DNA of 34,628 nucleotides, from assembly GCA_032433595.1 (NCBI GenBank), contig JASWJB010000392.1, positions 1 to 34,628 of the forward strand. Direction: 5' to 3'. The notes below the pieces were generated by a model, which saw only the letters and a list, made by a program, of their open reading frames with translations, did not search any database and was not told the origin of the DNA. How positions within the stretch are numbered: position 1 is the first letter of the stretch; the number at the start of each line of letters is the position of its first letter. Made by a program: the position numbers and the translations under genes. Origin of the DNA: Conoideocrella luteorostrata. Its lineage: Eukaryota > Ascomycota > Sordariomycetes > Hypocreales > Clavicipitaceae. Shown in pieces: positions 10,551 through 20,559 of this stretch.

Positions 10551-10903
10551 AAATAAATCGTACTGGCATAGACGATAAATAAAGAGAAAGCATTCCCGGG
10601 AATTAAGCACGACAACAAGGTCACCAAAGAATTGCTGGATAGTTGGGGGAAATTTGACTCGAAAATCTGCGTTCTATGCTGACTCTGGTTCTCCCAATAC
10701 CGCTATCTCAATGATATATCCGATTAAACGCCTGGATTTTTTTCAAAAACCTTCATTTTGGTTTCCGCCCCTCCCCCCCAAACACTGGTGAACCCATGCT
10801 AGCCTGCCCGCACATGCACAGGACTTGTCGTGATCCATATTGTACTGTAGCGTGGCTTTCCTCGCATATGTCATCTCATTCGTTCATAACTACGCCTTAT
10901 CGT
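10551..10903. other. Intergenic between convergent TSR4 and eIF3k genes
   Basis: This 350-bp shared 3' region should hold both polyadenylation sites. An AATAAA-like signal (aataaa within the first 30 bases after the TSR4 stop) is visible. I see no gene, repeat or structured element here. Confidence 0.5.
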
Positions 10904-11885
10904 TCACACGGTTTCCTCCCATGATCGCCGAATCACCCTTGAGAACTGCTCAACGTTGACATCCTCGCGAATCTCGGCCTTTTTAGCCTCATTATCGGGG
11001 TTGGAGGGGACCTTGATGTTACCCTCGCCGTCGACGGTCCAGCCCGCAGTATCGGTGACAAACTTGCGAGTTGCATCCTCACTAAGTCCAAGCCATGACT
11101 CGAGGTGCGTGAGCTTGAGCTCACGGAAAGCTTGGGAGACGAGTTGCGCAATGTGATGTCGGATGACATCCTCGAAGCCGGAAATATCTGCTATCAAGTC
11201 GGCGCATAGATCGTCACCGTCAACAGTCGCCCAGAACTGAGAGTACTGAGCTCCCTCGAGCTGGGAGTTCATTGATCGCAACTTGATCAGAGCCTCGGCC
11301 AGTTCGCCGGAGACGGCGGCTGCCGGATTGATGAGATGTAGGGCGAGAGAGAATTGTGGTGAGGGGAACAAAGTCATGGCTTTGACGAGGATGTTGGTGA
11401 CGACCTCATCCTTCAAGCGGTCCGGGTTGAGCTGGTATCTGTGCAAATGGTAAGAAATCTAGTTAGCCTATGTTGTTTCTGATGATGCGAAGCGCGATTG
11501 AGAATAGCAGATAGATTGCAGAAGGCAGTATCAGATAGTTAATATGCTGACTTCACGTGCGTGAGGTTGATTATATCACCATCGCTGTCAGGTAATAGGA
11601 AACGTTGACAAACGGTCATCATTATGCTGCCGATAACAGAGAAATGATATGATTTGCTGAACCAAACAAGAGGATAAAAGACACAAATACATCCAACAGG
11701 TGTCAAGGGCATCCAACTCACAGCTTCAACAACGTCCGGTTAGCATTGGAGTCACAAAACTTCTGTTCGCATTGCTCCTGGAGGTAGGTCTCGAGGGCGC
11801 CAACAGCCTCAGGGTTGTAGCGCTCGAGACCGTTGATGATGTTGGTAATATACTCGGGTCGCTCGGGCGGGTCTTCGCCGTTCAT
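10904..11885 (-). CDS. eif3k: Eukaryotic translation initiation factor 3 subunit K
   Basis: This is the eIF3k subunit of the eIF3 complex, which binds the 40S ribosome during translation initiation. Exons on the minus strand are 11885-11722 and 11438-10904, giving 232 residues, typical of the family. Family segments are ERPEYITNIINGLERYNPEA at the N-terminus, NANRTLLKLYQLNPDRL across the splice junction, FPSPQFSLALHLI, and the C-terminal PCI/winged-helix part ending VIRRSWEETV. The start is the ATG at 11883-11885, with A at -3. The frame stays open upstream to 12008, but only from a TTG, so the longer version is unlikely. The single intron (11439-11721, 283 bases) is long for this window. It has a GTGAGT donor and GCACAG acceptor, and the flanking residues are contiguous in the family, so no hidden exon is needed. 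Confidence 0.93.
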
Positions 11886-12329
11886 CTTGCCGGTATTGAG
11901 GGGGGTTTTGGAGTTGAGGAGGGGAAAGATGTCGCGGAGAGGATCGTGATGGTGGGGCAGAGGGAAGTTTTCGACGGATTGTGTGACGGAGTCGCTTGTG
12001 GGCGCCAAAGGGGCTTAGCGTCGAGACGGGGCTTGCGATCTCCCTTGCCTTTGTTCAACATTGGAGCACTGCGCTCGTCACGTGCTCCCGCGTCTCGAGC
12101 GTCATACTTCGAGATTAAGGAAAGTAATGTACGCGTTGACGTTCTCAACTGCGGCTGATTACGAAAGTTGTACACTTATCGGGCTATGTAAATGCTCCAG
12201 ATTTGCTTAGATACCAAGCCATTCCTACCAATGACCAGGCCGGAATCTCATTTCACTATGGCAACGCTATTCTAACTCGTACGCTAACTGATATATGTGA
12301 AGTGGGTGATTTCCCACGCATCTCACATA
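11886..12329. promoter_or_regulatory. Divergent promoter, eIF3k / DNA ligase I
   Basis: These 444 bases separate the two start codons, which face away from each other. A perfect MluI cell-cycle box (ACGCGT) lies at 12131-12136 and an E-box-like CACGTG at 12079-12084. No separate gene is supported. The open minus-strand frame reaching 12175 starts at GTG and is not recognisable. Confidence 0.6.
12131..12136. promoter_or_regulatory. MCB (MluI cell-cycle box) upstream of DNA ligase I
   Basis: The sequence ACGCGT is the core site bound by the MBF complex (Mbp1-Swi6 in budding yeast, Cdc10 complexes in fission yeast), which drives G1/S genes including yeast CDC9. It lies about 195 bases before the ligase ATG and about 245 bases before the eIF3k ATG. 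The site is seen directly. Its function here is inferred from the conserved regulation of the target gene. Confidence 0.6.
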
Positions 12330-15053
12330 ATGTCTAGTCCAGCAAAGAAGAGGAAATTGAACGATGGTGGGAAGCAGAAGGGAACGCAACCAAAGGGTTT
12401 AGAGTTCTTCTTTGCGAAGCAAAGACAAACTAATGGAGAAACTTCCTCATCACCGGCTGCTGAATTGCCGACCACGACCTCTACCGAACTAACGGACGAG
12501 GAGTTGGCCAGGAAGCTCCAAGCTGAATGGGATCAAGAGGTTGTAGGTGAGAGCAATAATGAGACAGAAAAGCCTCAGTCTCCTCCGCCTGTTCAGAGCT
12601 CACCTTTCGACACAACGACCCTTAGTCCCACCACAAAACCAGCGACGTCTGCGGAGAAAGCAGACGAGAAAGCAACTGTTACATTTGGCTCTACTCTCAC
12701 CTTGCAGTCCACTGGTGTCGCTGAGGATACTATTACGGCTTCCATCCCCCTTGATGAATCACCTTTGACGTTTGAACCATCCAAGTACACAGATGCATTA
12801 CGGCATCATTGGGCCGCTGAGGGTGGGAATGCATCTTATGCTCTGCTTACGAGGTGTTTCGTCCTTGTTAGTGGCACAACCAGCCGAATAAAGATAGTTG
12901 ATACACTTGTCAATTGCTTGCGGATCTTGATAGAGGGTGACCCGTCGAGTTTCCTGCCTGCCGTAAGTGACTCTAGTAATACTACGCAAACGTTTCGCTG
13001 ATAAGCGCAAGGTGTGGCTGGCAACAAACTCAATATCGCCAGCATATATCTCTTTAGAGTTGGGATTAGGAGGTTCCGCAATATCCAAAGCTCTAAAGCA
13101 GGTGTGTGGCTTGGACAACAGATCTCTGAAAGCCATATATGACAAATATGGCGACGCCGGGGATGTTGCGTTCGAAGCAAAGAAGAGGCAAAGTTTCACC
13201 CTGAGAAGGCCCAAGCCACTTACAATCAAGGGTGTCTACCAATCCCTCGTCAAGATAGCAAGCTCCCAAGGACAAGGCAGCGCTGAGGCGAAACAGCGCA
13301 TCGTCGATCGGCTTTTACAGGATGCTAGAGGCGGAGAAGAAAGCCGCTTTATTGTGCGCACGTTGTGCCAGCATGTAAGTGGTTCATTGTTTCGGGTAAC
13401 TGTCAATTGAGCCGTACTTATCATATGTTGTAGCTTAGGATTGGTGCCGTCAAGACAACGATGTTAATTGCTATGTCGAGGGCATTCCTACTCTCCCGGC
13501 CACCTGGTGCAGATTTTCCTATTAGGTCAACTTCCGAGCTAGCCAAGTTTAAGAAGGAAGAGATTACAGAAATATGGGGGAAATCAGAAGAGATTGTTAA
13601 AGCGTGTTTTGCACGGCGACCCAACTATAATGACTTAATCCCAGCTCTCTTGGAAATTGGGATAACTGAAGAGTTACTAGTCAGATGCGGTCTGGCACTG
13701 CATATACCCCTCCGACCAATGTTGGGCAGCATTACACGAGACTTGTCAGAAATGCTGACCAAACTGCAAGGCAGAGGTTTTTCTTGTGAATACAAGTATG
13801 ATGGACAGCGAGCTCAAGTACACTGTGACGCGCAAGGGAAGGTGTCCATCTTTTCTCGACATCTCGAACTCATGACGGACAAATATCCTGACCTTGTGGA
13901 ACTGGTACCCAAGATTCGTGGAGAAGGTGTTAGTAGCTTCATTATGGAGGGAGAGGTAGTGGCGGTGGACCGTGACAGCGGCGACCTCAAGAACTTTCAG
14001 ACGTTGACCAACCGAGCGAGGAAAGATGTCGATATAGGAAGCATCAAAGTTGACGTCTGCTTATTTGCATTTGACCTTATGTATCTCAACGATCAACCGC
14101 TTCTCGACCGTTCATTCAGAGAGCGAAGAGAGCTACTCAAATCGCTCTTCACCGAAGTGCCCCATCATTTTACCTGGGTAAAGAGCCTTGACGCCACATC
14201 CAGTGACCCGGAAACTGTTTTGGAATTTTTCAGGTCCGCCACTGAGAACAAGTGCGAAGGAATTATGGTCAAGACTCTGGACAACCTCATGGACATACCA
14301 TATCTAGGAGATGGAGAAGGACCAGAGGTCGAGGAGAGCGAGAAGTTGTCTATTCCGAAGAAAGGGAAAGCAAAAAAGAAGGGCAAAGGTCCGGAACACG
14401 GAGAACGCGACGAGAAGAAGGGTAGTTCTCGACACAAGCCTCTTCTGGCAACGTACGAGCCCGACAAGCGACTCGACTCATGGCTCAAAGTCAAGAAGGA
14501 CTACAACTCCAGCTTTGATACGCTCGACCTCATCCCGATTGCAGGATGGCACGGCCAGGGTCGGAAAGCAAAATGGTGGTCGCCAGTTCTTCTAGCTGTG
14601 CGTAATGAAGAGACGGGCATGCTTGAGGCGGTATGCAAATGCATTTCCGGCTTCACGGATGTCTTCTACAAAGCTACCAAGCAATTTTACGATGATGGCG
14701 AAGAAACCGGAGAGCCCAAAAACACGCGAACCCAAAAGCCAAGCTTTATTGAGTATTCGGGTCCTCTTCCCGATGTTTGGTTTGAGCCTCAGGAGGTGTG
14801 GGAGATGGCATTTGCAGACGTAACACTGAGTCCCACTTACACCGCAGCTATTGGTCTTGTGAGTGACGAACGTGGGCTCAGCTTGAGATTTCCACGGTTC
14901 CTGAAGAAGAGGGATGATAAGAGCTTGGAAGAGGCGAGTACTAATGAATTCTTGGCCGGGTTGTGGAGGAAGCAGGAGGCTAAGACAGTTCCCACGGAAA
15001 GAAAGGAGGAGAAAGAGAATGGTGAGCATGAGGAGGCCGAATATGAAGAATAA
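12330..15053 (+). CDS. cdc9: ATP-dependent DNA ligase I (Cdc9 family)
   Basis: This is the replicative DNA ligase that joins Okazaki fragments and completes excision repair. Exons are 12330-12962, 13012-13374 and 13434-15053, giving 871 residues. The N-terminus carries a KKRK basic cluster (nuclear signal) and a GLEFFFAKQ stretch resembling a PCNA-binding PIP box. Residues about 175-400 form the DNA-binding domain. The adenylation motif EYKYDGQR has its catalytic lysine at residue 453. MEGEVVAVD, FAFDLMYLND, CEGIMVKTLD and WLKVKKDY follow in the normal order. The OB-fold part includes GRKAKWW, KCISGFTD, PDVWFEPQEVWEM and SLRFPRFLKKRDDK. Between CEGIMVKTLD and WLKVKKDY there is a roughly 50-residue Lys-rich insertion (residues about 617-670), absent from yeast and animal ligase I. 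The ATG at 12330 is preferred; the frame upstream opens only at a GTG. An MCB box lies in its promoter. Confidence 0.95.
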
Positions 15054-15198
15054 GCGACTCAAAGAAGCGCATACATAGTGTAACTATATCGGTCACGTAA
15101 GAAGTCAATGTACATATTGGATATTTAGGCAGTAATTGGTGCCTAAGAACCTCGATAGTATGGGTATCATCTATATGTGCACAAGAACTTCTCGGTCC

Positions 15199-15499
15199 TC
15201 ATTTCCCCGCATTAAGCTTCTGAGCTATCAGGCTAAACACCGCAACCGAGCCCATGAACAGAACCGCATTATAAAACTGCAGTGCGTCAGTATTGAGGCC
15301 AGACGAAATGTGATTAAGAAAGAAAAGGACGTAGAGTTGCCATATATCAGAATGTACGTACGGCTCTTCGGGACACGTCTCTCTCCTCGTCATCTGTGCG
15401 AGCCTCAATGAACAGTCGTCTCAAGTTGGGAAAGTTGGCCTGTGTAATGGCATTAGTTGCGCTTTGTTTTTGTGTCCGCTATTCCGGGCGGCGTACCAT
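15199..15499 (-). CDS. 52-aa single-pass membrane micro-protein (unrecognised)
   Basis: I do not recognise this family. Reading the minus strand gives three exons: 15499-15497 (the ATG alone), 15439-15362 and 15276-15199. The introns are 15496-15440 (GTACGC donor, CTAAT branch, ACACAG acceptor) and 15361-15277 (GTACGT donor, CTGCAG acceptor). Both coding exons are exactly 26 codons. The product has a hydrophilic, charged N-terminal half (NFPNLRRLFIEARTDDEERD), then one transmembrane helix (about residues 30-46, AVLFMGSVAVFSLIA) and a short basic tail ending LNAGK. That layout suits a tail-anchored protein or a small subunit of a mitochondrial or ER membrane complex; this is inference. It lies convergently just downstream of ligase I. 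An upstream non-coding exon, or a different first exon, remains possible. Confidence 0.62.
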
Positions 15500-16341
15500 A
15501 GTGTGGAAAGGTAGATTATACTACAATAATGAAGTTTCGTTTTCTAGGGTGGACGTGGACGGCTGAGTCGGATATTCTTGGGCGTCTGGCGTCCAGGGCT
15601 GCTGTGCCCAGGTCCAAAGAAGTGTCAGGTGTACGCTGAGCGTCAGCCGGTCTTGGGAGCCCAGCGATAGTCTTTCCAGACTAGCATTGAAAGACTGACA
15701 CTGGCTAGGCTCTGTGTCCAGACTGGTGCCGGCAGGCTGTGAATTGAGCTTATCGATGCATTCATTATTCTGTTACGGAGTACTTACCGCCGGCGGGACA
15801 TGGAATTGGGGCTGCCTGTCACTCACTGGCTTAGTTAGCTACGGGGCAAATCTTCAGAAAACAAAAGCCAGGGGCTGTACCAAAGGTGGAGCCTTAGTTA
15901 CCTCTTGTTCCTTTCATATGGCCAGCCCCAGTTAATTCAGCGAACTTGGCTTGGACACGCATGCTCACCCACCCCTAAAAGTGCTCCGTACAATTGGCGT
16001 AGTGTTACGGCCTAGGCACCTGCCATATCTCGCCAAGCATCGGACGACGGGGCACGGAATATGGGTATTGAGTAAATAGCTCCAGCCGACTGAGAGCACA
16101 CCACCATCATCGTTCAATCGTCACCATCAACTCCCCAATTGTCGTCACATCCTGACCACCCACGAGGGGACATTGGATCCAGGCCTGAGGCTTCTTGGAT
16201 GCAACCCGAATACCCAAAGCCATCAATTATTTTAGTGGCAGCGTCTTGGGCCAACATCAACAGCCCACGACCGCCGTCGTCCCTCCATACCGCTTCCGTC
16301 CTGCCCCTCCAACGTTTCGCGGCCCCTCGAAGACATCGACG
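15500..16341. other. Intergenic upstream of AP-1 beta gene
   Basis: These 840 bases lie between the divergent 52-aa gene and the beta-adaptin gene and should contain both promoters. Motifs of the recurring family are TACGGAGTA at 15774-15782 and CTCCGTA at 15984-15990. Open frames here are short and unrecognised. The frame preceding the adaptin ATG is open back to 16195, but only from a TTG. Confidence 0.5.
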
Positions 16342-18927
16342 ATGGCGGTAAACCGCATCCGAGGCGCTTTCGCCGTACCCCGAAAGGGCGAGACTTTTGA
16401 GTTGCGAGCCGGTCTGGTGTCACAATACGCATACGAGCGCAAGGAGTCTATCCAGAAAACCATCATGGCCATGACTCTCGGCAAAGACGTCTCTGCCTTG
16501 TTCCCCGATGTGCTGAAGAACATTGCTACGGCTGATCTAGATCAGAAGAAACTTGTCTATCTGTACCTTATGTATGTTGCCAATTTTTTTCCCTGTTCCT
16601 CCTGAGCATTTGCGTCGTGTGATACGCTGGCCCAAGACGGGCAACGCTTGAAACCGTCACATCACTTCCTTCTGCATGCTAGATGAAGGGCTGACCACTA
16701 CCACAGGAACTACGCCAAATCGCACCCCGACCTCTGCATTCTCGCCGTAAATACCTTTGTTCAGGATTCAGAAGACCCAAACCCACTGATACGAGCGCTT
16801 GCCATCCGTACCATGGGCTGTATTCGAGTTGATAAGATGGTGGACTACATGGAAGAGCCGCTACGGAAGACGCTGCGAGACGAATCTCCATATGTGCGCA
16901 AAACAGCAGCTATCTGTGTTGCCAAATTGTTCGATTTGAACCCGTCCATGTGTATCGAAAACGGATTCATTGAAAGTTTGCAGGAGTTGGTTGGTGACCC
17001 TAACCCCATGGTTGTGGCAAACTCTGTGCAAGCTTTGTCCGAGATTAGCGAAACCGCTTCCGAGACGAGAGCGCTGGTTATCAATTCGGCGACGTTGAAA
17101 AAGCTTCTTCTGGCCTTGAACGAATGCACAGAGTGGGGGAGGATTACAGTCCTGACCACCCTTGCGGAATATCCCGCGACAGATGTGAAGGAGTCAGAGC
17201 ATATCTGTGAACGAGCTGTGCCTCAATTCCAGCATGTGAACCCAGCCGTGGTGTTGGCAGCTGTCAAGGTTGTGTTTACACATATGCAGGCAGTCAACCC
17301 AGAAATGGTTCGATCTCTACTAAAGAAGATGGCACCCCCTCTTGGTACGTAAATCCCATCTCCAGCGCTTTCACCACTCACCGTATTCACAAGACTCTCA
17401 ACAGTGACTTTGGTGGCCTCGGCCCCCGAAGTTCAATATGTTGCATTGCGCAACATCGATCTATTACTCCAAGCCAAGCCCGACATCCTCAGTAAAGAGC
17501 TGCGCGTCTTCTTCTGCAAGTACAACGACCCGCCCTACGTCAAGCTTCAGAAGCTCGAGATTATGGTACGAATAGCAAACGAGAAAAACTATGAGCAACT
17601 ACTGGCTGAATTGAAGGAGTACGCCTTGGAAGTCGACATGGACTTTGTTCGCCGAGCCGTCAAGGCCATTGGTCAAGTAGCCATTAAAATTGAGAGCGCC
17701 AGTGCCAAGTGCGTGCAAGCTCTGGAGGATTTAATCGCCACAAAGGTTAACTACGTGGTGCAAGAGGTTATTGTGGTCGTCAAGGATATTTTGCGTAAAT
17801 ATCCCGGCTACGAGGGTGTAATTCCAACCTTGTGCGAATATATCGATGAGCTCGATGAGCCGGAGGCACGTGGGTCTCTTATTTGGATTGTTGGGGAATA
17901 TGCAGAGAAGATTAGCAATGCTGATCAAATTCTGGAGTCATTTGTTGAGGGGTTTATGGAGGAGTTTACACAAGTAAGATTTATGCCCGAATTACAAAAA
18001 TTTCAGTTCGCAATGCTAGAGCTGCACACTGACTACAATATCCAGACCCAACTACAAATATTAACTGCAGTGGTGAAGCTATTTCTCAAGAAGCCTGGAA
18101 ACACTCAAGGGCTTGTTCAGAAGGTGCTACAAGCCGCCACAGCAGAGAATGACAACCCGGATATTCGTGACAGGGCTTATGTCTACTGGCGTTTGCTGTC
18201 TGGTGACTTGGACGTTGCGAAGGTAAGAAGGCTTCGTTCCTAGCAGATTTGCAACTTTTACGTACTTTACTGACCCTCAACAATGCAGAGTATTGTGCTC
18301 TCTCAAAAACCGACCATCTCCACTACCATGACCAGCTTGCCAACGTCGCTGCTGGAGCAACTGCTGTCGGAGCTGTCTACTCTGGCTTCGGTGTACCACA
18401 AGCCACCAGAGTCTTTTGTAGGCAAGGGTCGATACGGAGCCGACGAGATCCAGAGGGCAGCCATCCAGGAGCAACGGCAAAATGCTGCCGATAACCCGAT
18501 TGCCGCCTCCGTGGCTGCTGCCAATGGCAGTGGCGGGAACGCGTCTCAGAACAACATTGAAAACCTTCTCGACATTGATTTTGACGGCGCTGCACCCGCA
18601 TCCCACGAACAGCAAAGCGCAACCGCGACACCGGATCGAATTGCCAGCCCAGCTGGTGGAGCTCCATCAGGTGGCATGGCAGATATGATGAGCATGTTTG
18701 ACGCCCCTCCAACTGGGGCGAGCAGTAACGGAGGCGCGGTGGCACTGCCACCAAGCTCTGGAAACGATCTGAACAATTTGATGAGTGGTTTCGACGGATT
18801 GAATTTTGGTGACAGCAGCAACTCCAGCCAGCCCTTGCCCGCGGCCATGCAGCTTAATAACGCACAGGGTAGCGGTAGCACACAGACTCCGCAAAAGGAT
18901 AATGATGATCTATTGGGGCTGTTTTAG
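16342..18927 (+). CDS. apl2: AP-1 complex subunit beta (beta-adaptin)
   Basis: This is the large beta subunit of the AP-1 clathrin adaptor, which sorts cargo at the trans-Golgi network and endosomes. Exons are 16342-16571, 16707-17344, 17405-17973, 18046-18222 and 18289-18927, giving 750 residues. Residues 1 to about 535 form the adaptin HEAT-repeat trunk, with KRKE-type segments such as [51 protein letters not shown] and [17 protein letters not shown]. After this comes a low-complexity hinge with a clathrin-box motif LLDID (residues about 631-635) and the terminal DDLLGLF. There is no beta-appendage (ear) domain, as in other fungal AP-1 beta chains. The intron at 17974-18045 is placed so that EEFTQ joins [17 protein letters not shown], the family order. 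That intron is 72 bases and has no in-frame stop, so retention would add 24 residues. Confidence 0.95.
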
Positions 18928-19363
18928 GGAGCACGATGTTTCCATTGGTCTTTCCTTTTTTTTTTCTCTCTCTCTTTTTTTTTTTTTGTTGTGTTGAAAA
19001 AGAAAAAGGAATGGGCCTGAATAAATAATAGGCGTATCGTTCATAGACCACGGTAGCGGCAAATACAATAACAATATGATATTTGGATGGTGAGTTAATT
19101 CAAAATAAGCTTCTTGCAAGCCAGTCATTACTGTTCGAATCTAAACGATTTGCCAACTATACGATCCTGGAAACGTAAAACAAGTCTTGTGTGTGTAGGT
19201 TTAATTCCCAAGAAATGCAAGAATGCCAGCATGGTATCGTCAGCCACCCTTTTGCGCCGTTAGGAGATCTAGTTGAACCCGCCATAACCCTGAATACAGC
19301 GTATTTGACCCTGTTCCTCTGTACATTTTCACATGTGGTATATCGCTCCTCCCACCATTTGAA
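18928..19363. other. Intergenic between convergent AP-1 beta and BolA genes
   Basis: This is a shared 3' region. A long pyrimidine tract at about 18950-18987 (T runs interrupted by CTCTCTCTC) follows the adaptin stop. AATAAATAATA at about 19020 could serve polyadenylation. No gene is supported. Confidence 0.5.
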
Positions 19364-19807
19364 TCATGCACTCGTTCCCTCGACCTGCCCCCCAACCGTC
19401 CCATCCATAGACGGTCCAGTCCTGCTCTTATCCCTTTCCCACTCCCCTGGCGTTTGGCATTTCGCCGTCCAGGCATGGATCGCAGCAATTTCTTCCTTGA
19501 GAGCCGCGTTGGTCAACCGATGGCGCTTAAGAGAGTTGAGGCCCTGGAACTGCGGGGACACGATGAGGCACGTGAATGCTTGGCCGCAGCCACCTGTTGC
19601 GTTCTGCAATTAGCGCATTGTTTGCACGTCCACCGTTACTGTGATGGAAGGGGCGGGTGAAGGCGCAAAGAAAATTGATGGTGGGGGGAGACCCGGGGGG
19701 GGGGGGGGGGAGATAGACGTACCGGACATATCTGTGACTTCGACATGTGTGGCCTGGAGGCGTTGGGTGATGGCCTCGTGTATGGTGGCGTCTGTTATTT
19801 GGGACAT
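19364..19807 (-). CDS. BolA-family protein (BolA2/Fra2-like)
   Basis: This is a small BolA protein. The cytosolic or nuclear members pair with monothiol glutaredoxins Grx3/4 through a shared [2Fe-2S] cluster and report iron status. Exons on the minus strand are 19807-19723 and 19593-19364, giving 104 residues. The family core runs HVEVTDMSGGCGQAF, with the cluster-ligand cysteine at residue 31. It continues with the LIVSPQFQG strand, KRHRLTNAALKEEI with the conserved ligand histidine at 53, and AIHAWTAKCQTPGEW. About 20 C-terminal residues after the domain are unconserved. The junction codon GGT is split G|GT, with a GTACGT donor and AACAG acceptor. The intron carries a 16-base homopolymer (G on plus, C on minus) close to its donor. 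No mitochondrial presequence is seen, which favours the cytosolic BOL2/FRA2 class over BOL1/BOL3. Confidence 0.93.
19695..19710. repeat. Poly-G homopolymer (16 G) inside BolA intron
   Basis: An unbroken run of 16 G on the plus strand follows ACCC. It lies in the BolA intron, 12 bases downstream of the 5' splice site as transcribed (where it is poly-C). Such tracts are prone to slippage and sequencing error, so the exact length is uncertain. Confidence 0.85.
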
Positions 19808-20559
19808 GGTTGAGAAGATGGCCTGACGAAGAGAGTTTGTCAGGAGTGTGGAGTGGTTGTTGAAGGAAGACCGGGAGTGGTGAGCGATGTCGCTGGGATG
19901 TATGATGTAGTTAACCAGTTTCTATACATATGTAATCAGATTGATTAGATGCTAGTTGCATCGCGGGGCAGATCAAAATTGGCTTGCGCCGTACGGAGTA
20001 GTTTGACAGGCCAATTGCTGCCACCGACCAGTGGCTGAGGCTTGAGTGACGTACTAGTGCATTGGCAACAGCTGTGGCACAAGCAGTTAATCAATCAAGG
20101 CGGACAATGCAGAACCCCGGCAAGTCGTAAGAAACGTACAAAAGAAGACACTTTCATCGTTGACTATGTACGGAGGAGTTATGCTTTGTTTAGTTACTCT
20201 GTAGTTAGTTTCTTCTCATCTTTTATTAATTCTTAGTGGACAGAAGCAGCAGCTGGAATTATACTCCGTATGCAGATGGGCCTTGGACGGTGTGTCGCGT
20301 GCTGGAATTGCTTTGCAGTTGCTCCTACTGCCGCGTGCCAGGTGCTGGGGCTGGCTGCTCGGCCGACTTTAGCGTTCCCATCAACGTATCGCCGTTGAGC
20401 ACTGCACCGCGTAACTTTGAGCTTCGCTTCAATCGCCAGTAACAACCAACAGTAGTGGAACAGCGCGGCGTACAACACAGATTACCTGACCCTTTCGTCC
20501 TTTCTTTTTCTTTTTTCTTTTAAGCCGTCCAATTGACACCAAGAGAGGCGAAACTTGAC
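19808..20559. promoter_or_regulatory. Divergent promoter, BolA / NIF3
   Basis: A 750-bp gap separates two genes reading away from each other. It contains three members of the recurring motif family: TACGGAGTA at 19992-20000, TACGGAG at 20169-20175 and TACTCCGTA at 20262-20270. A T/C-rich tract (TTTCTTTTTCTTTTTTCTTTT) at about 20500-20521 precedes the NIF3 start, as is common in fungal core promoters. No gene is supported. Confidence 0.55.

Noticed and set aside
11886..12008. Longer eIF3k N-terminus starting at 12008
   Set aside because: The codon there is TTG. The family-like N-terminus begins at the ATG at 11885, which also has a good initiation context.
11882..12175. 97-codon minus-strand frame overlapping the eIF3k start
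   Set aside because: It begins at GTG, overlaps the eIF3k N-terminus in another frame and shows no known domain.
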